From assembly GCA_028280525.1 (NCBI GenBank), contig JANQLR010000209.1, positions 1 through 37,940 of the forward strand: DNA of 37,940 bases. Reading direction: 5' to 3'. Shown in pieces: positions 25,213-32,724 of this stretch. The stretch comes from Longimicrobiales bacterium (GTDB taxonomy: Bacteria; Gemmatimonadota; Gemmatimonadetes; Longimicrobiales; Gaopeijiaceae). The first letter of the stretch is position 1. Every line of letters begins with the position of its first letter. The notes below the pieces were generated by a model. That model worked only from the letters and a program-made list of their open reading frames with translations. It was not told the DNA's origin and ran no database searches. The position numbers and the translations under genes are program-made.

Positions 25213-26349
25213 CTACTGGTACTGGATGTAGAGCGGGATCGGTCGCAGCCGGAGGATGTCCGCCGGAGTCATCACCGGCTCGCCGCCCTTCGAGTCGTTG
25301 TGGTAGAAGACCTTGAAGCCTGCGAACTCGACCGGCTCCCGCACGATGACGTCGTGGTAGGTCGCGCGCTTCAGCCACGGCTCGCCCCACCCGTCCATGT
25401 GCATGACGACCTGCACCTCGGGTCGCAGCGCGATGTCGGTCGCGTTGCCGACCATGCGCTGCGTGAAGCGGTGCACGACGAGCACCTTCGGCGGGAGGTC
25501 GTGCTCGACGACCAGCCCTTCGAGCCACCCGGAAAGCCGGTTGATCTCGTCGGCGCCGAGCGTCCCGATGCGGGTCCCCGGGCGCGCGCCGGACTCCATG
25601 TTGAACTCCGGGTCGACTCCCAGGTGAACGTCGGGGAGGGCGAGCCACGGCTCGAGCCCGTGCACGAGCGCCTCCAGATCCCCGAGCCCCGCCTGCACGT
25701 CGAGGAAGAGGATGGCGCCCATCTCCCGCGCCCAGCCGTGAATCTCCTCGATCAGGCTCGCCGGCATGATCGACCGGTACTCTTCATTCGGCCCCGGATC
25801 CTGTTGTGCGACGACGGCGATGAGGTGGAGCGCCGGGACGACCGGGGTCTCCGGATCGGCCTCCCGCCACGCCTCGACCTGCTCCTCCAGACGGCGGCGC
25901 ATCTCCACGGGGTCGGTCTCGCCGAGCGCCCCCATCCTGCGGGACCGCGGGTTGCCGTAGTAGGCGACGATCCGGTTGTGGGGGAGGAGTGCGCCCGGGA
26001 GCGGCTCCGGTCCGGCCACCGGCCACCCTGCGCCTTCGGCCCAGAGCGGATCCTCCCCGCGCCGGTAGCCCTCGAAGGGGCCCTCGGGGAGGGGCGGGAG
26101 GGGGCGCGGGATCTCCGGGGCGTCCCTCCAGTCGGCCGTGAGGATCGGCGCCTCCGCCGTCGAGTCGGACTTCGCGGGCAGCGGTGCGCCGACCGGCACG
26201 GTCGCGGTCGAGTCCGACGCCGTGACGACGGGGGTGTCGAGAGGGGCCGCGAGCGCAGGCCGGGGTCGAGCGCCGTCGGCGAAGAGGACGGCGGTCAGGG
26301 CGACCGATCCGGAAGAGGCGAGGATCGTCGCCCAACGAAGGAGGTGCAT
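25213..26349 (-). CDS. Secreted conserved protein, probable TIM-barrel-like fold, function unknown
   Basis: The product has 378 residues. An N-terminal hydrophobic segment (ILASSGSVALTAVLFADG) and a Pro/Ala/Ser-rich stretch to about residue 120 suggest an exported or anchored protein. The core from about 125 has alternating strands and helices with conserved-looking blocks: RIVAYYGNP (126-134), PALHLIAVVAQ (172-182), ILFLDVQAG (213-221), HLGVDPEFNM (242-251), KVLVVHRFT (288-296), VVMHMDGWG (314-322) and FAGFKVFYHND (342-352). I recall similar blocks in predicted actinobacterial lipoproteins, but no characterised function. Acidic and His residues at strand ends (D217, D247, E249, H293, D319) would fit a barrel active site (inference). 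It lies 77 bp downstream of a small lipoprotein gene on the same strand. Confidence 0.8.
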   Translation of the reverse strand: MHLLRWATILASSGSVALTAVLFADGARPRPALAAPLDTPVVTASDSTATVPVGAPLPAKSDSTAEAPILTADWRDAPEIPRPLPPLPEGPFEGYRRGEDPLWAEGAGWPVAGPEPLPGALLPHNRIVAYYGNPRSRRMGALGETDPVEMRRRLEEQVEAWREADPETPVVPALHLIAVVAQQDPGPNEEYRSIMPASLIEEIHGWAREMGAILFLDVQAGLGDLEALVHGLEPWLALPDVHLGVDPEFNMESGARPGTRIGTLGADEINRLSGWLEGLVVEHDLPPKVLVVHRFTQRMVGNATDIALRPEVQVVMHMDGWGEPWLKRATYHDVIVREPVEFAGFKVFYHNDSKGGEPVMTPADILRLRPIPLYIQYQ

Positions 26350-26426
26350 GTCAGCAGGTCTGGACGGGACGAACGACGCAACAACATGTCGCTGCCCGTC
26401 GACGGGGCCAAGCCGAGGTCGGATCC

Positions 26427-27059
26427 TCAGCCGTCCGACAGGGAGGTCGAAACGTCGGTACCGCAGATCGTCCCGGCGATCGCGAAGGTGTTCCCGCCTT
26501 CGATCCCCCCGTTGCCCGACCAGGTGAGGTCGGCTTCGCACGAGCCGGAGAGCTCCTGCGTCGCGTACCGCACGCGACCCGTCAGCGCCCCGTCCACGGT
26601 GAAGAGGCCTTCGCTCAGCTCGATCGAGTAGCTGAAGCGGGTTCCGGGATCGCCATCGATCCGCAGCTCGGTCGAACCATCGTCGGAGCGAACGGTGCAG
26701 GCGGCGTGGGTCTGGTCGAGCACGTAGTCGATCGATGCCGCGCCCGTCTCGTCGTCGAAGACGCCGGAGATCGTCGCCTGGATCCGCACGTTGCCGGAGA
26801 CGGGGCAGGGGACCGTCGTATCGAGGGACGACTCGAAGGGAATCGGAGCGGCGGCGAGCCCGGGGGCCGAGGCGGGGGTGTCGTCGAAGCTGGCGTCGAA
26901 CCCGAGGGTGAAGAGCGACTGCGCCAGGAGCGCCAACTCGGCGGCCGAGAGCGAGTCCGACGGCCCCGTGCTGCTCTCTCCGCAGGCGGTGACGGAAAGG
27001 CCCAGAAGAAGGGCGGCGATGGAGCTTCGGGTACGCGTTCGCAGCGTCGAGTTCAGCAC
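26427..27059 (-). CDS. Small hypothetical lipoprotein
   Basis: The product has 210 residues and starts with a GTG at 27059; a GGAG lies 9 nt upstream. The N-terminus (RTRTRSSIAALLLGLSVTAC) ends in the lipobox VTAC (C26), so it should be lipid-anchored. The rest is beta-rich with four cysteines probably in disulfides (near 84, 120, 174 and 198), and segments such as FSYSIELSEGLFTVDG and ADLTWSGNGGIEGGNTFAI. I do not recognise a family. It resembles the many small lineage-specific lipoproteins of Gemmatimonadota. It is divergent from the DinB-like gene and may be cotranscribed with the downstream barrel-like gene. Confidence 0.78.
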   Translation of the reverse strand: MLNSTLRTRTRSSIAALLLGLSVTACGESSTGPSDSLSAAELALLAQSLFTLGFDASFDDTPASAPGLAAAPIPFESSLDTTVPCPVSGNVRIQATISGVFDDETGAASIDYVLDQTHAACTVRSDDGSTELRIDGDPGTRFSYSIELSEGLFTVDGALTGRVRYATQELSGSCEADLTWSGNGGIEGGNTFAIAGTICGTDVSTSLSDG

Positions 27060-27202
27060 GGTGGTCTACTCCACACGGGTCCACGGGCCGTCACACATCG
27101 ATGCCGGAAACGTCGCTCGATCAGCGCCGACCTCCAAGGCCCGCACGCCGATCGCCGATGGGTCGAGCGGGGGGTGCGGAGTGGAGCGTCAGTCGTCAGG
27201 AT

Positions 27203-27214
27203 GGGGGTACCCCC
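27203..27214. promoter_or_regulatory. 12-bp GGGGGTACCCCC palindrome before the DinB-like gene
   Basis: A perfect 12-bp palindrome lies 18 bp upstream of the DinB-like GTG start, in the divergent region shared with the lipoprotein gene. It could be an operator or chance in GC-rich DNA; the evidence is only its symmetry and position. Confidence 0.3.
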
Positions 27215-27232
27215 CAGCCGGACGGAGTACGC

Positions 27233-27784
27233 GTGATCATCACCGAGATCGACCAGTTCCTGTCGTACTACGACCGAGCGAAGGGGCGGACCCGGCGCCT
27301 CCTGGGGCTCATCCCTCCGGACCGCCTGGAATGGCGGCCACACGACGACGCCTTCACGCTCGGAGACCTGGTGCGGCACCTCGCCCTGCTCGAGCGTCAC
27401 ATGTTCGCGGAGAACGTGCAGGGGCGGCCGAGTCGATACGACGGCTGCGGGCCCGAGCATGGGCCCACCCTTCCGGAGGTCATCGCGCTCTTCGACCGGT
27501 GCACCGCGGAGTCCCGCGAGATCTTCGCCGGGCTCACGCCCGACGATCTCCAGGCCCGCGTCGCAACGCCGGCCGGCTCGACCATCCGGAGTTGGAAGTG
27601 GCTCCGGGCGCTCCTGGAGCACGAGGCCCATCACCGCGGGCAGATCTACCTGCACCTCGCCGCGCTGGGGGTGGAGACACCTCCCCTCTTCGGACTCACC
27701 TCGGAGGAGGTCGCGGAGGCCTCGGAACCGGGGGCCTTCGCCGACCGACCCGCCGGGCGACGGACACCGGGACCAGGAGGATGA
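27233..27784 (+). CDS. DinB/YfiT-like putative metalloenzyme
   Basis: The product has 183 residues. The start is a GTG at 27233 with GGAG 5 nt upstream; the upstream part of the open frame looks non-coding. It has the four-helix DinB fold with a metal-binding His triad: H49 in LGDLVRHL, then H130 and H134 in LEHEAHHRGQIYLHL. DinB-like proteins include bacillithiol or mycothiol-dependent transferases and many stress-induced proteins of unknown activity. The last 25 residues (FADRPAGRRTPGPGG) form a tail that overlaps the 3' end of the convergent CPBP gene by 89 bp. The thiol cofactor and substrate cannot be told from sequence. Confidence 0.88.
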   Translation: MIITEIDQFLSYYDRAKGRTRRLLGLIPPDRLEWRPHDDAFTLGDLVRHLALLERHMFAENVQGRPSRYDGCGPEHGPTLPEVIALFDRCTAESREIFAGLTPDDLQARVATPAGSTIRSWKWLRALLEHEAHHRGQIYLHLAALGVETPPLFGLTSEEVAEASEPGAFADRPAGRRTPGPGG

Positions 27785-28472
27785 TCGACGCGAGGAGGGG
27801 GTCGTACAGCCGACCGTCGTCGGGGATGAGGGAGAGGTTGGCGGTCGCGTGGAGGAGGACCACCGGCGTCCGGGCCCGACCGGTCTCCGCGTAGACGGTC
27901 ACCTGAAGCACCCGCAGGAGCACGCTGAAGGAGCACTGGGCGACGATCCAGCCCGCCGAATGGCCCATCTGAAGCCAGGGGACGATGTGCCAGACCGCCC
28001 ACACGGTTCCGAGCAGCGCGCCGCCCCCGGCCTCGCCGAACCGCTGTACGGCCTCGTCGGTCGCGTACCCCGTCCACCCGATCTCCTCGACCGCAGCGGC
28101 GACGAGGTAGAGCGCACCGAGCAGCGCGAGCGCCCCGGGGCCCGGCAGCGCCAGGACGTCGGGAAAGTCGCCGAGTCGTGCGAGCGGCAGGAGGGAGGCG
28201 GCGAGCACGCAGGGCATCGTCGCGGCGGAGGCCATCCACCAGAGTGCCCGACGACGGGTGATGCGCACCCTCGTCGGAACCCATAGCGCGCGAAGGCCCG
28301 CCCGCCCCGACTCCATTGCGGCCAGCAGGACGCCCACGGCCGCAGGAGCCACCACCATCAGCGCGCTCGCCGGCAGGCCTCCGGGGAGGCTCGGATCGTG
28401 GACCCGCCACCCCAGCCACCAGAAGGGGGTGGAGAGGAGAAGGACACCGCCGCAGAACCGAGCCAGCTTCAC
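27696..28472 (-). CDS. CPBP-family (CAAX/Abi-like) intramembrane protease
   Basis: The product has 258 residues with about seven hydrophobic segments. The catalytic motifs of the CPBP glutamic-type intramembrane proteases are present: EEIGWTGY (E129, E130), WHIVPW (H162) and LLHATAN (H208, N212). The expected Arg of the EExxxR motif is replaced by Gly/Tyr-containing sequence, as in the EExGWxGY subgroup. The start is a GTG at 28472, 15 bp after the TetR stop, so the pair is one transcript. Roles known in the family include bacteriocin immunity and cleavage of membrane proteins. The 3' end overlaps the DinB-like gene. The Arg/Pro-rich C-terminal tail (from about 240) lies in that overlap and may be weakly constrained. 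Confidence 0.88.
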   Translation of the reverse strand: MKLARFCGGVLLLSTPFWWLGWRVHDPSLPGGLPASALMVVAPAAVGVLLAAMESGRAGLRALWVPTRVRITRRRALWWMASAATMPCVLAASLLPLARLGDFPDVLALPGPGALALLGALYLVAAAVEEIGWTGYATDEAVQRFGEAGGGALLGTVWAVWHIVPWLQMGHSAGWIVAQCSFSVLLRVLQVTVYAETGRARTPVVLLHATANLSLIPDDGRLYDPLLASIILLVPVSVARRVGRRRPPVPRPPRPPPR

Positions 28473-28487
28473 GGATCGGTCCGGCGA

Positions 28488-29099
28488 CTACTCCGTCCGG
28501 AGCGCGAGCAGCAGCATCGGCAGGGCCGTACGGAGCGTGGTGGAGGCGCTGAAGCCCGGCACCGTCCACTGCTGGATGAGCAGTCCATCGACGAGCGCCA
28601 CGATGCACGAGGCGAGGGCCTCGACGGGGGCATCGGCGCGCACCTCGCCGAGGTCCCTCCCCTGCTGGAGAAGGGCGAGGATCCGCGACCGGAAGTCGTC
28701 GATCATTCGCGCGTATCTCGGCCCGAAGCGGTCTCGCGTCTCTTCGGCGCCGCACGCAGCCCAGAACTCGACGGTCAACGGGATCGCGGAGCAATCCTCT
28801 TCGACCGCTCGCGTGATCCGGTAGAGGGTGTCCTCGAGACGATCGAGGACCGGTCCGCTCGGCGGGTCTTCCAGGTCGAGTTCGTCACCCACGAAGTCCC
28901 GCGTGAAGTCCTCGAGTACGCCGTAGAAGAGGTCCTCCTTGCTGTCGAAGGAGAGGTACACGGAGCCCTTCGCGACGCCCGCCGCCTCGGCGACCTGGTC
29001 GATGGTGGCCTGTCGGTAGCCGTACTCCGCGAAGACGCGGGCCGCGGCGGTCAGGACCCGTTCGCGGCGCAGCTTCTTGTCGACCCTTCTCGGGCTCAT
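28488..29099 (-). CDS. TetR/AcrR-family regulator
   Basis: The product has 203 residues. The N-terminal helix-turn-helix is clear: RVLTAAARVFAEYGYRQATI, then DQVAEAAGVAKGSVYLSF (recognition helix about 41-50) and KEDLF. The C-terminal helical ligand domain has no assignable ligand. The ATG at 29099 has a very good GGAGGA site (29107-29112) 7 nt upstream. It is followed by the CPBP protease gene on the same transcript. An 18-bp dyad at 29429-29446 has the shape of a TetR operator but lies 330 bp upstream, beyond a long leader. Confidence 0.92.
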   Translation of the reverse strand: MSPRRVDKKLRRERVLTAAARVFAEYGYRQATIDQVAEAAGVAKGSVYLSFDSKEDLFYGVLEDFTRDFVGDELDLEDPPSGPVLDRLEDTLYRITRAVEEDCSAIPLTVEFWAACGAEETRDRFGPRYARMIDDFRSRILALLQQGRDLGEVRADAPVEALASCIVALVDGLLIQQWTVPGFSASTTLRTALPMLLLALRTE

Positions 29100-29428
29100 G
29101 AACGTCTCCTCCGGATGCTCTTCTCGGGCGGCAGGGGCGAGTGGTTGGTCATCTTCCGTCCCTCCAGCGCCCGAACGGAAGGGTGGGGCCGGGGTCGGGC
29201 TGCCACCCGTACAGGAAGGCCGAGACCCTGGGAACCGGAGGGGTGAGACGGGGGCCTCGAATCACGATCCCGGGGAATCCGTTGGCGCGAGCCTTCGCGC
29301 CCGACGCCTCACCTGCGGAGGAGTCCTCCGCACTCGCGCTCCACCCCTGGGAGGCGCACGAGCGCCGCAGAGGCGGTGTGGGCTTCACGGAGAGGAGGGA
29401 CATGGAGGAGCCGGCGAGTTCCCGTGAA
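29100..29428. other. 329-bp gap between the TetR gene and its candidate operator
   Basis: This is the longest stretch without a credible gene. An 84-residue minus-strand frame (29149-29403), starting 26 bp from the dyad, and a 96-residue plus-strand frame (29141-29431) both give Pro/Arg/Ser-rich translations without family motifs, so I call neither. It could be a long TetR leader or a decayed gene. Confidence 0.4.
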
Positions 29429-29446
29429 TGACTGACTGGTCAGTCA
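29429..29446. promoter_or_regulatory. TGACTGAC-TG-GTCAGTCA dyad: candidate TetR operator
   Basis: Perfect 8-bp inverted arms (29429-29436 and 29439-29446) are separated by 2 bp. The dense symmetric form is typical of TetR/AcrR operators. It lies between the TetR gene and the PadR2 gene, so it may control either side. Binding is inferred. Confidence 0.65.
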
Positions 29447-29489
29447 CAATGCCTGTGGAAGCCCTCGGGGTCAAGTGGCAGGTCGTCGC

Positions 29490-29518
29490 TTGCAGATATG
29501 GCTACACTGTAGTAATAA
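29490..29518 (+). promoter_or_regulatory. Candidate PadR2 promoter with embedded CTACACTGTAG operator
   Basis: TTGCAG (29490-29495) and TAATAA (29513-29518) are separated by 17 bp, in an AT-rich island 37 bp before the PadR2 ATG. Between them sits CTACACTGTAG (29502-29512), an 11-bp dyad with perfect CTACA/TGTAG arms. A repressor there would block polymerase. The same dyad pattern occurs upstream of ADOP3. Confidence 0.6.
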
Positions 29519-29554
29519 AAAGACCAGCCTCCCCGTCCCCACACTCCCGTCACC

Positions 29555-29893
29555 ATGACCTACCTGGGCGAGTTCGAACAGCTGATCCTCTTCTCGATCG
29601 TGGCGCTGGGCGATCAGGCCTACGGAGTCGCGATCCGGGAATCGATCGAGGAGCGGACCGGCCGCGCGGTCTCGTCGGGTTCGATCTATACGGCGCTGGG
29701 TCGGATGCAGGAGCGTGGCCTCGTCTCCTCCAGGGTCGAGCGCGCCGGCGAGGGTCCGGGCCGTCCACGGAAGCTGTACGAGCTGCAACCCGCCGGATCC
29801 CGAGCCCTTCTCTCCGCCTGGGACACGATGCAGAGCATGGCCGCGGGTCTGGTTCCGCGGCTCGAACGGATGGTGGAGGCGGCGGATGGATGA
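29555..29893 (+). CDS. PadR-family regulator 2
   Basis: The product has 112 residues with the PadR winged helix: LGEFEQLILFSIVALGDQAY, then IRESIEERTGR, SSGSIYTALGRMQERGLVSS, and GRPRKLYEL of the wing, followed by a dimerising C-terminal helix. It overlaps the following ADOP gene by 8 bp (29886-29893), so the two are coupled. The CTACACTGTAG dyad in its promoter region is the probable operator for autorepression. As in other ADOP-PadR pairs, it likely keeps the permease silent until a signal is bound. Confidence 0.93.
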   Translation: MTYLGEFEQLILFSIVALGDQAYGVAIRESIEERTGRAVSSGSIYTALGRMQERGLVSSRVERAGEGPGRPRKLYELQPAGSRALLSAWDTMQSMAAGLVPRLERMVEAADG

Positions 29894-32606
29894 ACCGACG
29901 CGGGGCCCCGGGGCCCCCAGGGGAATGCGGCTCCTTCGGTGGCTCGCGCGACTCCTGGTCCGAGGGCCGGCCGCACCGGTCCTCCTGGCGGAGTTCGACG
30001 AGCTGGCGGAGCGGGATGGAGAGCGGGGGATGTCCCACGGGCGCATCCGGCGCCGCTACCTCGCGAATGCCATGGGCTCCGCCTCCGCGGTCTGGAAGGA
30101 GGCCGTTCGACACGGCTGCGGCGCCTCCCTCCTGGACGCCCGGCTCGGGCTCCGACTGGTCCGGAAGACGCCCGGACTGACGGCCGCGTCGGTCCTGGCG
30201 CTCTCGATCGGAATCCCGGTCGGTCTCGCTCCGTGGCACCTCGCCGGCATCGCGGAAGCCGACCTCCCCGTGCTCGGGGGCGATCGCATCCGCGCACTCC
30301 GCCTGTGGTCGCCGGAGGAGCACTCGGCCGTGCCCTCCACCCTCGGGCTCTTCCACTCCCTCCAGGTGGGGCCTTCCACCATGAAGGAGGTGGCCGCGGT
30401 TCGCGTCGGCCGGTTCAATCTGGGTTCCTCACGGGGCGGAAGTGCGCTGGTGGATGGCGGCGAGGTGACCGAGGCCACCTTCCGCATCCTGCGCGTCTCC
30501 GCGCTCCTCGGCCGGACCCTGCTCTCGGATGACTTCCTCCCGGAGGCCCCTGCGGTCGCCGTGCTGGGGGAGCCCGTCTGGAGAGCCCGCTTTGCCGGCG
30601 ACTCCTCCGTCGTGGGACAGGACGTATGGATCGGCGGAGTCCCGCATACGGTCGTGGGCGTGATGCCAGCGGGCTTTCGCTTTCCGCGCACCCAGGACGT
30701 CTGGATGCCACTCCGCCCGGCTCTGCGGGCCGACGGAGAGCCGCCGGAGTTGGAGGTGCACATCTTCGGTCGGTTGGCCGACGGCGCGACCACCGAGGCG
30801 GCACGGGCCGAGTTCGAGGCGCTCCATGCCGCGAGCGCAGAGGCCGTCTCCGGGCGTGGACGAGCGCTCCAGATCCAGGTCACCCCCTTCGCCCGAGCCT
30901 TCTCGCCGCGGCGGTACGGGCGCATCGCCGAGGAGCCCGACTTCTTTCTCCTGGCGCTGAGCGCGCTCGCCGTCCTGGCCGTGGCGTGCGTCAACGTCGG
31001 CATGCTCGTCTTCGCGCGGATCACGGGCCGCGGCCGAGAGATCGCGGTGAGGACGGCGCTGGGCGCGAGCCGGCGCCGCATCGTCGGGCAGATCGCCGTC
31101 GAGACGGGGGTGATGGCTACCGTGGCGGTCGGAGTCGGTCTTCTGCTTCTGAGCCAGCTGCCGCCGCTCCTCACGTCGGCACGTGCGCCCGGCCTGGTCC
31201 AGACGCTGGGCCCGATCTCCGAACGGATGCCGTGGTGGTACGACTACGGCCTGCGTTGGACCACGGTCGGGCTGGGACTCGTGCTGGGCGCGGTCAGCGC
31301 GATCCTCGCGGGCATCCTTCCGGCGCTGCGAATGACCAGCGGCAAGGTCCAGCAGAACGTGCAGCGCGCCGAGGCGGGCAGGTCGGGCAGCCGCTTCGGC
31401 GGGATCCCCGGACTGCTGATCGTGGCCGACGTGGCCATCGTCGTCGCGGTGCTCGGCTTCGCCTCGGCCACGGCCAGCGCGATGGTGCGCGCAGAGGTCG
31501 ACCAGCGAGAGATGGCGATCGATGCGCGGGACTACCTCGCGATTCGCGTTGCGCTGTCGACCACTCCGACCTCGTCCGTCGATCCGAGGGCGCCGGAGGA
31601 CGAACGTACCCGCCGGGCGGAACGGCACGAATCGCTCCTGAGGGCGCTGGCGGAGGACCCCGGCGTTCGTGGCGTGGCCTCCGGGGGCGTCCTGCCGATG
31701 CACACCCATCATCGCCGCGGGGATGTCGAACTCGATCCCGGGCCGCGAGCCGACGACCAGCCGCACTACGACGTGCGTTCCGCCCGGGTCTACCCGGGGT
31801 TCTTCTTTGGGCTGGGCGTCGAGGTGACGCTGGGCCGGCCCTTCGACCTGCGCGACCTGGACGGCGAATCCACGACGGTGATCATCAACGAGGACATGAT
31901 GACCCACGCCTTCGGGAACGCGAATCCGATCGGGCGTCGGATCCGGTTCCTCGGGAACCCGGATTCTCCGGGACCCTGGCTGGAGGTCGTCGGGGTCGTT
32001 CCCAACCTCGGGATGCACGGGCTGGGGATCGAGAAGCGGTTCGGGGGGATCTACCTGCCGATGTCCGCCGGCGAGGTCAGCCCGCTGCACATCGCCGTCC
32101 GGACCGGAGGTCCTCCCCTCGAGTTCATCCCCCGACTGAGAACCCTGCTGAACGAGGTGGACTCCGAGGTCGGGCTCGTCTCCGCGCTCCCCCTCGACCA
32201 GGTGAAGGAGGAGGACTGGTATCTCCTGGCACTCCTCACCCTGGCGGGTGCCACGCTGATCGCGGTCCTGCTGGCGTTGGCCGTGTCGAGTCTCTACGCC
32301 CTCACCTCGTACGCGGTCTCGCAGCGGACGCGGGAGATCGGGATTCGCGCCGCCCTGGGTGCGGGGGACCTCTCCCTGGTCGCCGTGGTGGCGAATCGCT
32401 CGATCGCCCAGGTCGCGACGGGGGTCCTGCTCGGGATGCCGGTCGCCTGGCACGTCTTCCGCTCCATCGCGGTGGACGGACCCGTCGCGATCCTGGCGGC
32501 GCTGATTCCCGGGGTCTGCCTCCTGCTCGGGGTCAGTCTGATCGCCTGCGCCGGACCCACCCTCCGCGCCCTCCGGATCGAGCCGACGGAGGCTCTGAGG
32601 AGCTGA
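29886..32606 (+). CDS. ADOP-family MacB/FtsX-like permease 2 (divergent)
   Basis: The product has 906 residues. The ATG at 29886 lies inside the PadR2 3' end; the in-frame extension to 29715 is antisense-like and not chosen. The layout is prefix domain, TM1, periplasmic domain, FtsX block (AVACVNVGMLVFARITGRG, AVRTALGASRRR), second periplasmic domain and second FtsX block (SSLYALTSYAVSQRTREIGI, RAALGAG), ending RIEPTEALRS, the typical ADOP terminus. It is odd around TM1: the usual GANTAIFSVVxAVLLxPLPY signature is replaced by SIGIPVGLAPWHLAGIAEADLPVL, so TM1 and its periplasmic exit are strongly changed. It is probably still a membrane permease or mechanotransmission protein; substrate and ATPase partner are unknown. 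Confidence 0.92.
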   Translation: MDEPTRGPGAPRGMRLLRWLARLLVRGPAAPVLLAEFDELAERDGERGMSHGRIRRRYLANAMGSASAVWKEAVRHGCGASLLDARLGLRLVRKTPGLTAASVLALSIGIPVGLAPWHLAGIAEADLPVLGGDRIRALRLWSPEEHSAVPSTLGLFHSLQVGPSTMKEVAAVRVGRFNLGSSRGGSALVDGGEVTEATFRILRVSALLGRTLLSDDFLPEAPAVAVLGEPVWRARFAGDSSVVGQDVWIGGVPHTVVGVMPAGFRFPRTQDVWMPLRPALRADGEPPELEVHIFGRLADGATTEAARAEFEALHAASAEAVSGRGRALQIQVTPFARAFSPRRYGRIAEEPDFFLLALSALAVLAVACVNVGMLVFARITGRGREIAVRTALGASRRRIVGQIAVETGVMATVAVGVGLLLLSQLPPLLTSARAPGLVQTLGPISERMPWWYDYGLRWTTVGLGLVLGAVSAILAGILPALRMTSGKVQQNVQRAEAGRSGSRFGGIPGLLIVADVAIVVAVLGFASATASAMVRAEVDQREMAIDARDYLAIRVALSTTPTSSVDPRAPEDERTRRAERHESLLRALAEDPGVRGVASGGVLPMHTHHRRGDVELDPGPRADDQPHYDVRSARVYPGFFFGLGVEVTLGRPFDLRDLDGESTTVIINEDMMTHAFGNANPIGRRIRFLGNPDSPGPWLEVVGVVPNLGMHGLGIEKRFGGIYLPMSAGEVSPLHIAVRTGGPPLEFIPRLRTLLNEVDSEVGLVSALPLDQVKEEDWYLLALLTLAGATLIAVLLALAVSSLYALTSYAVSQRTREIGIRAALGAGDLSLVAVVANRSIAQVATGVLLGMPVAWHVFRSIAVDGPVAILAALIPGVCLLLGVSLIACAGPTLRALRIEPTEALRS

Positions 32607-32638
32607 ACGCCTCCGGGGCAGCTGGACACGCGGGAGGT

Positions 32639-32678
32639 ATTTCTGCATTGTAGAATCGCTTGCATTTCTGCATTGTAG
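32639..32678 (+). promoter_or_regulatory. Two direct copies of a CTGCATTGTAG dyad before ADOP3
   Basis: ATTTCTGCATTGTAG occurs at 32639-32653 and again at 32664-32678, a period of 25 bp. Each copy holds the near-palindrome CTGCATTGTAG, matching CTRCANTGYAG, the same pattern as the PadR2 site at 29502. They lie 47-86 bp before the ADOP3 ATG in the 118-bp gap after ADOP2. They are likely tandem PadR operators; a TAGAAT (32651-32656) could serve as a -10. Confidence 0.65.
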
Positions 32679-32724
32679 GAATGCAGCTCGCCGTGGGGAG
32701 TGGAAGACGAGGAGTGGAGGAGAG

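Noticed and set aside
25139-27084. Fusion of the barrel-like protein with the upstream lipoprotein region into one long minus-strand frame
   Set aside because: The long frame reads the lipoprotein gene in a wrong frame. Each gene has its own start and export signal.
29141-29431. Small frames on both strands in the TetR-PadR2 gap
   Set aside because: Translations are Pro/Arg/Ser-rich with no motif and no good ribosome-binding site. Kept only as a note on the gap.
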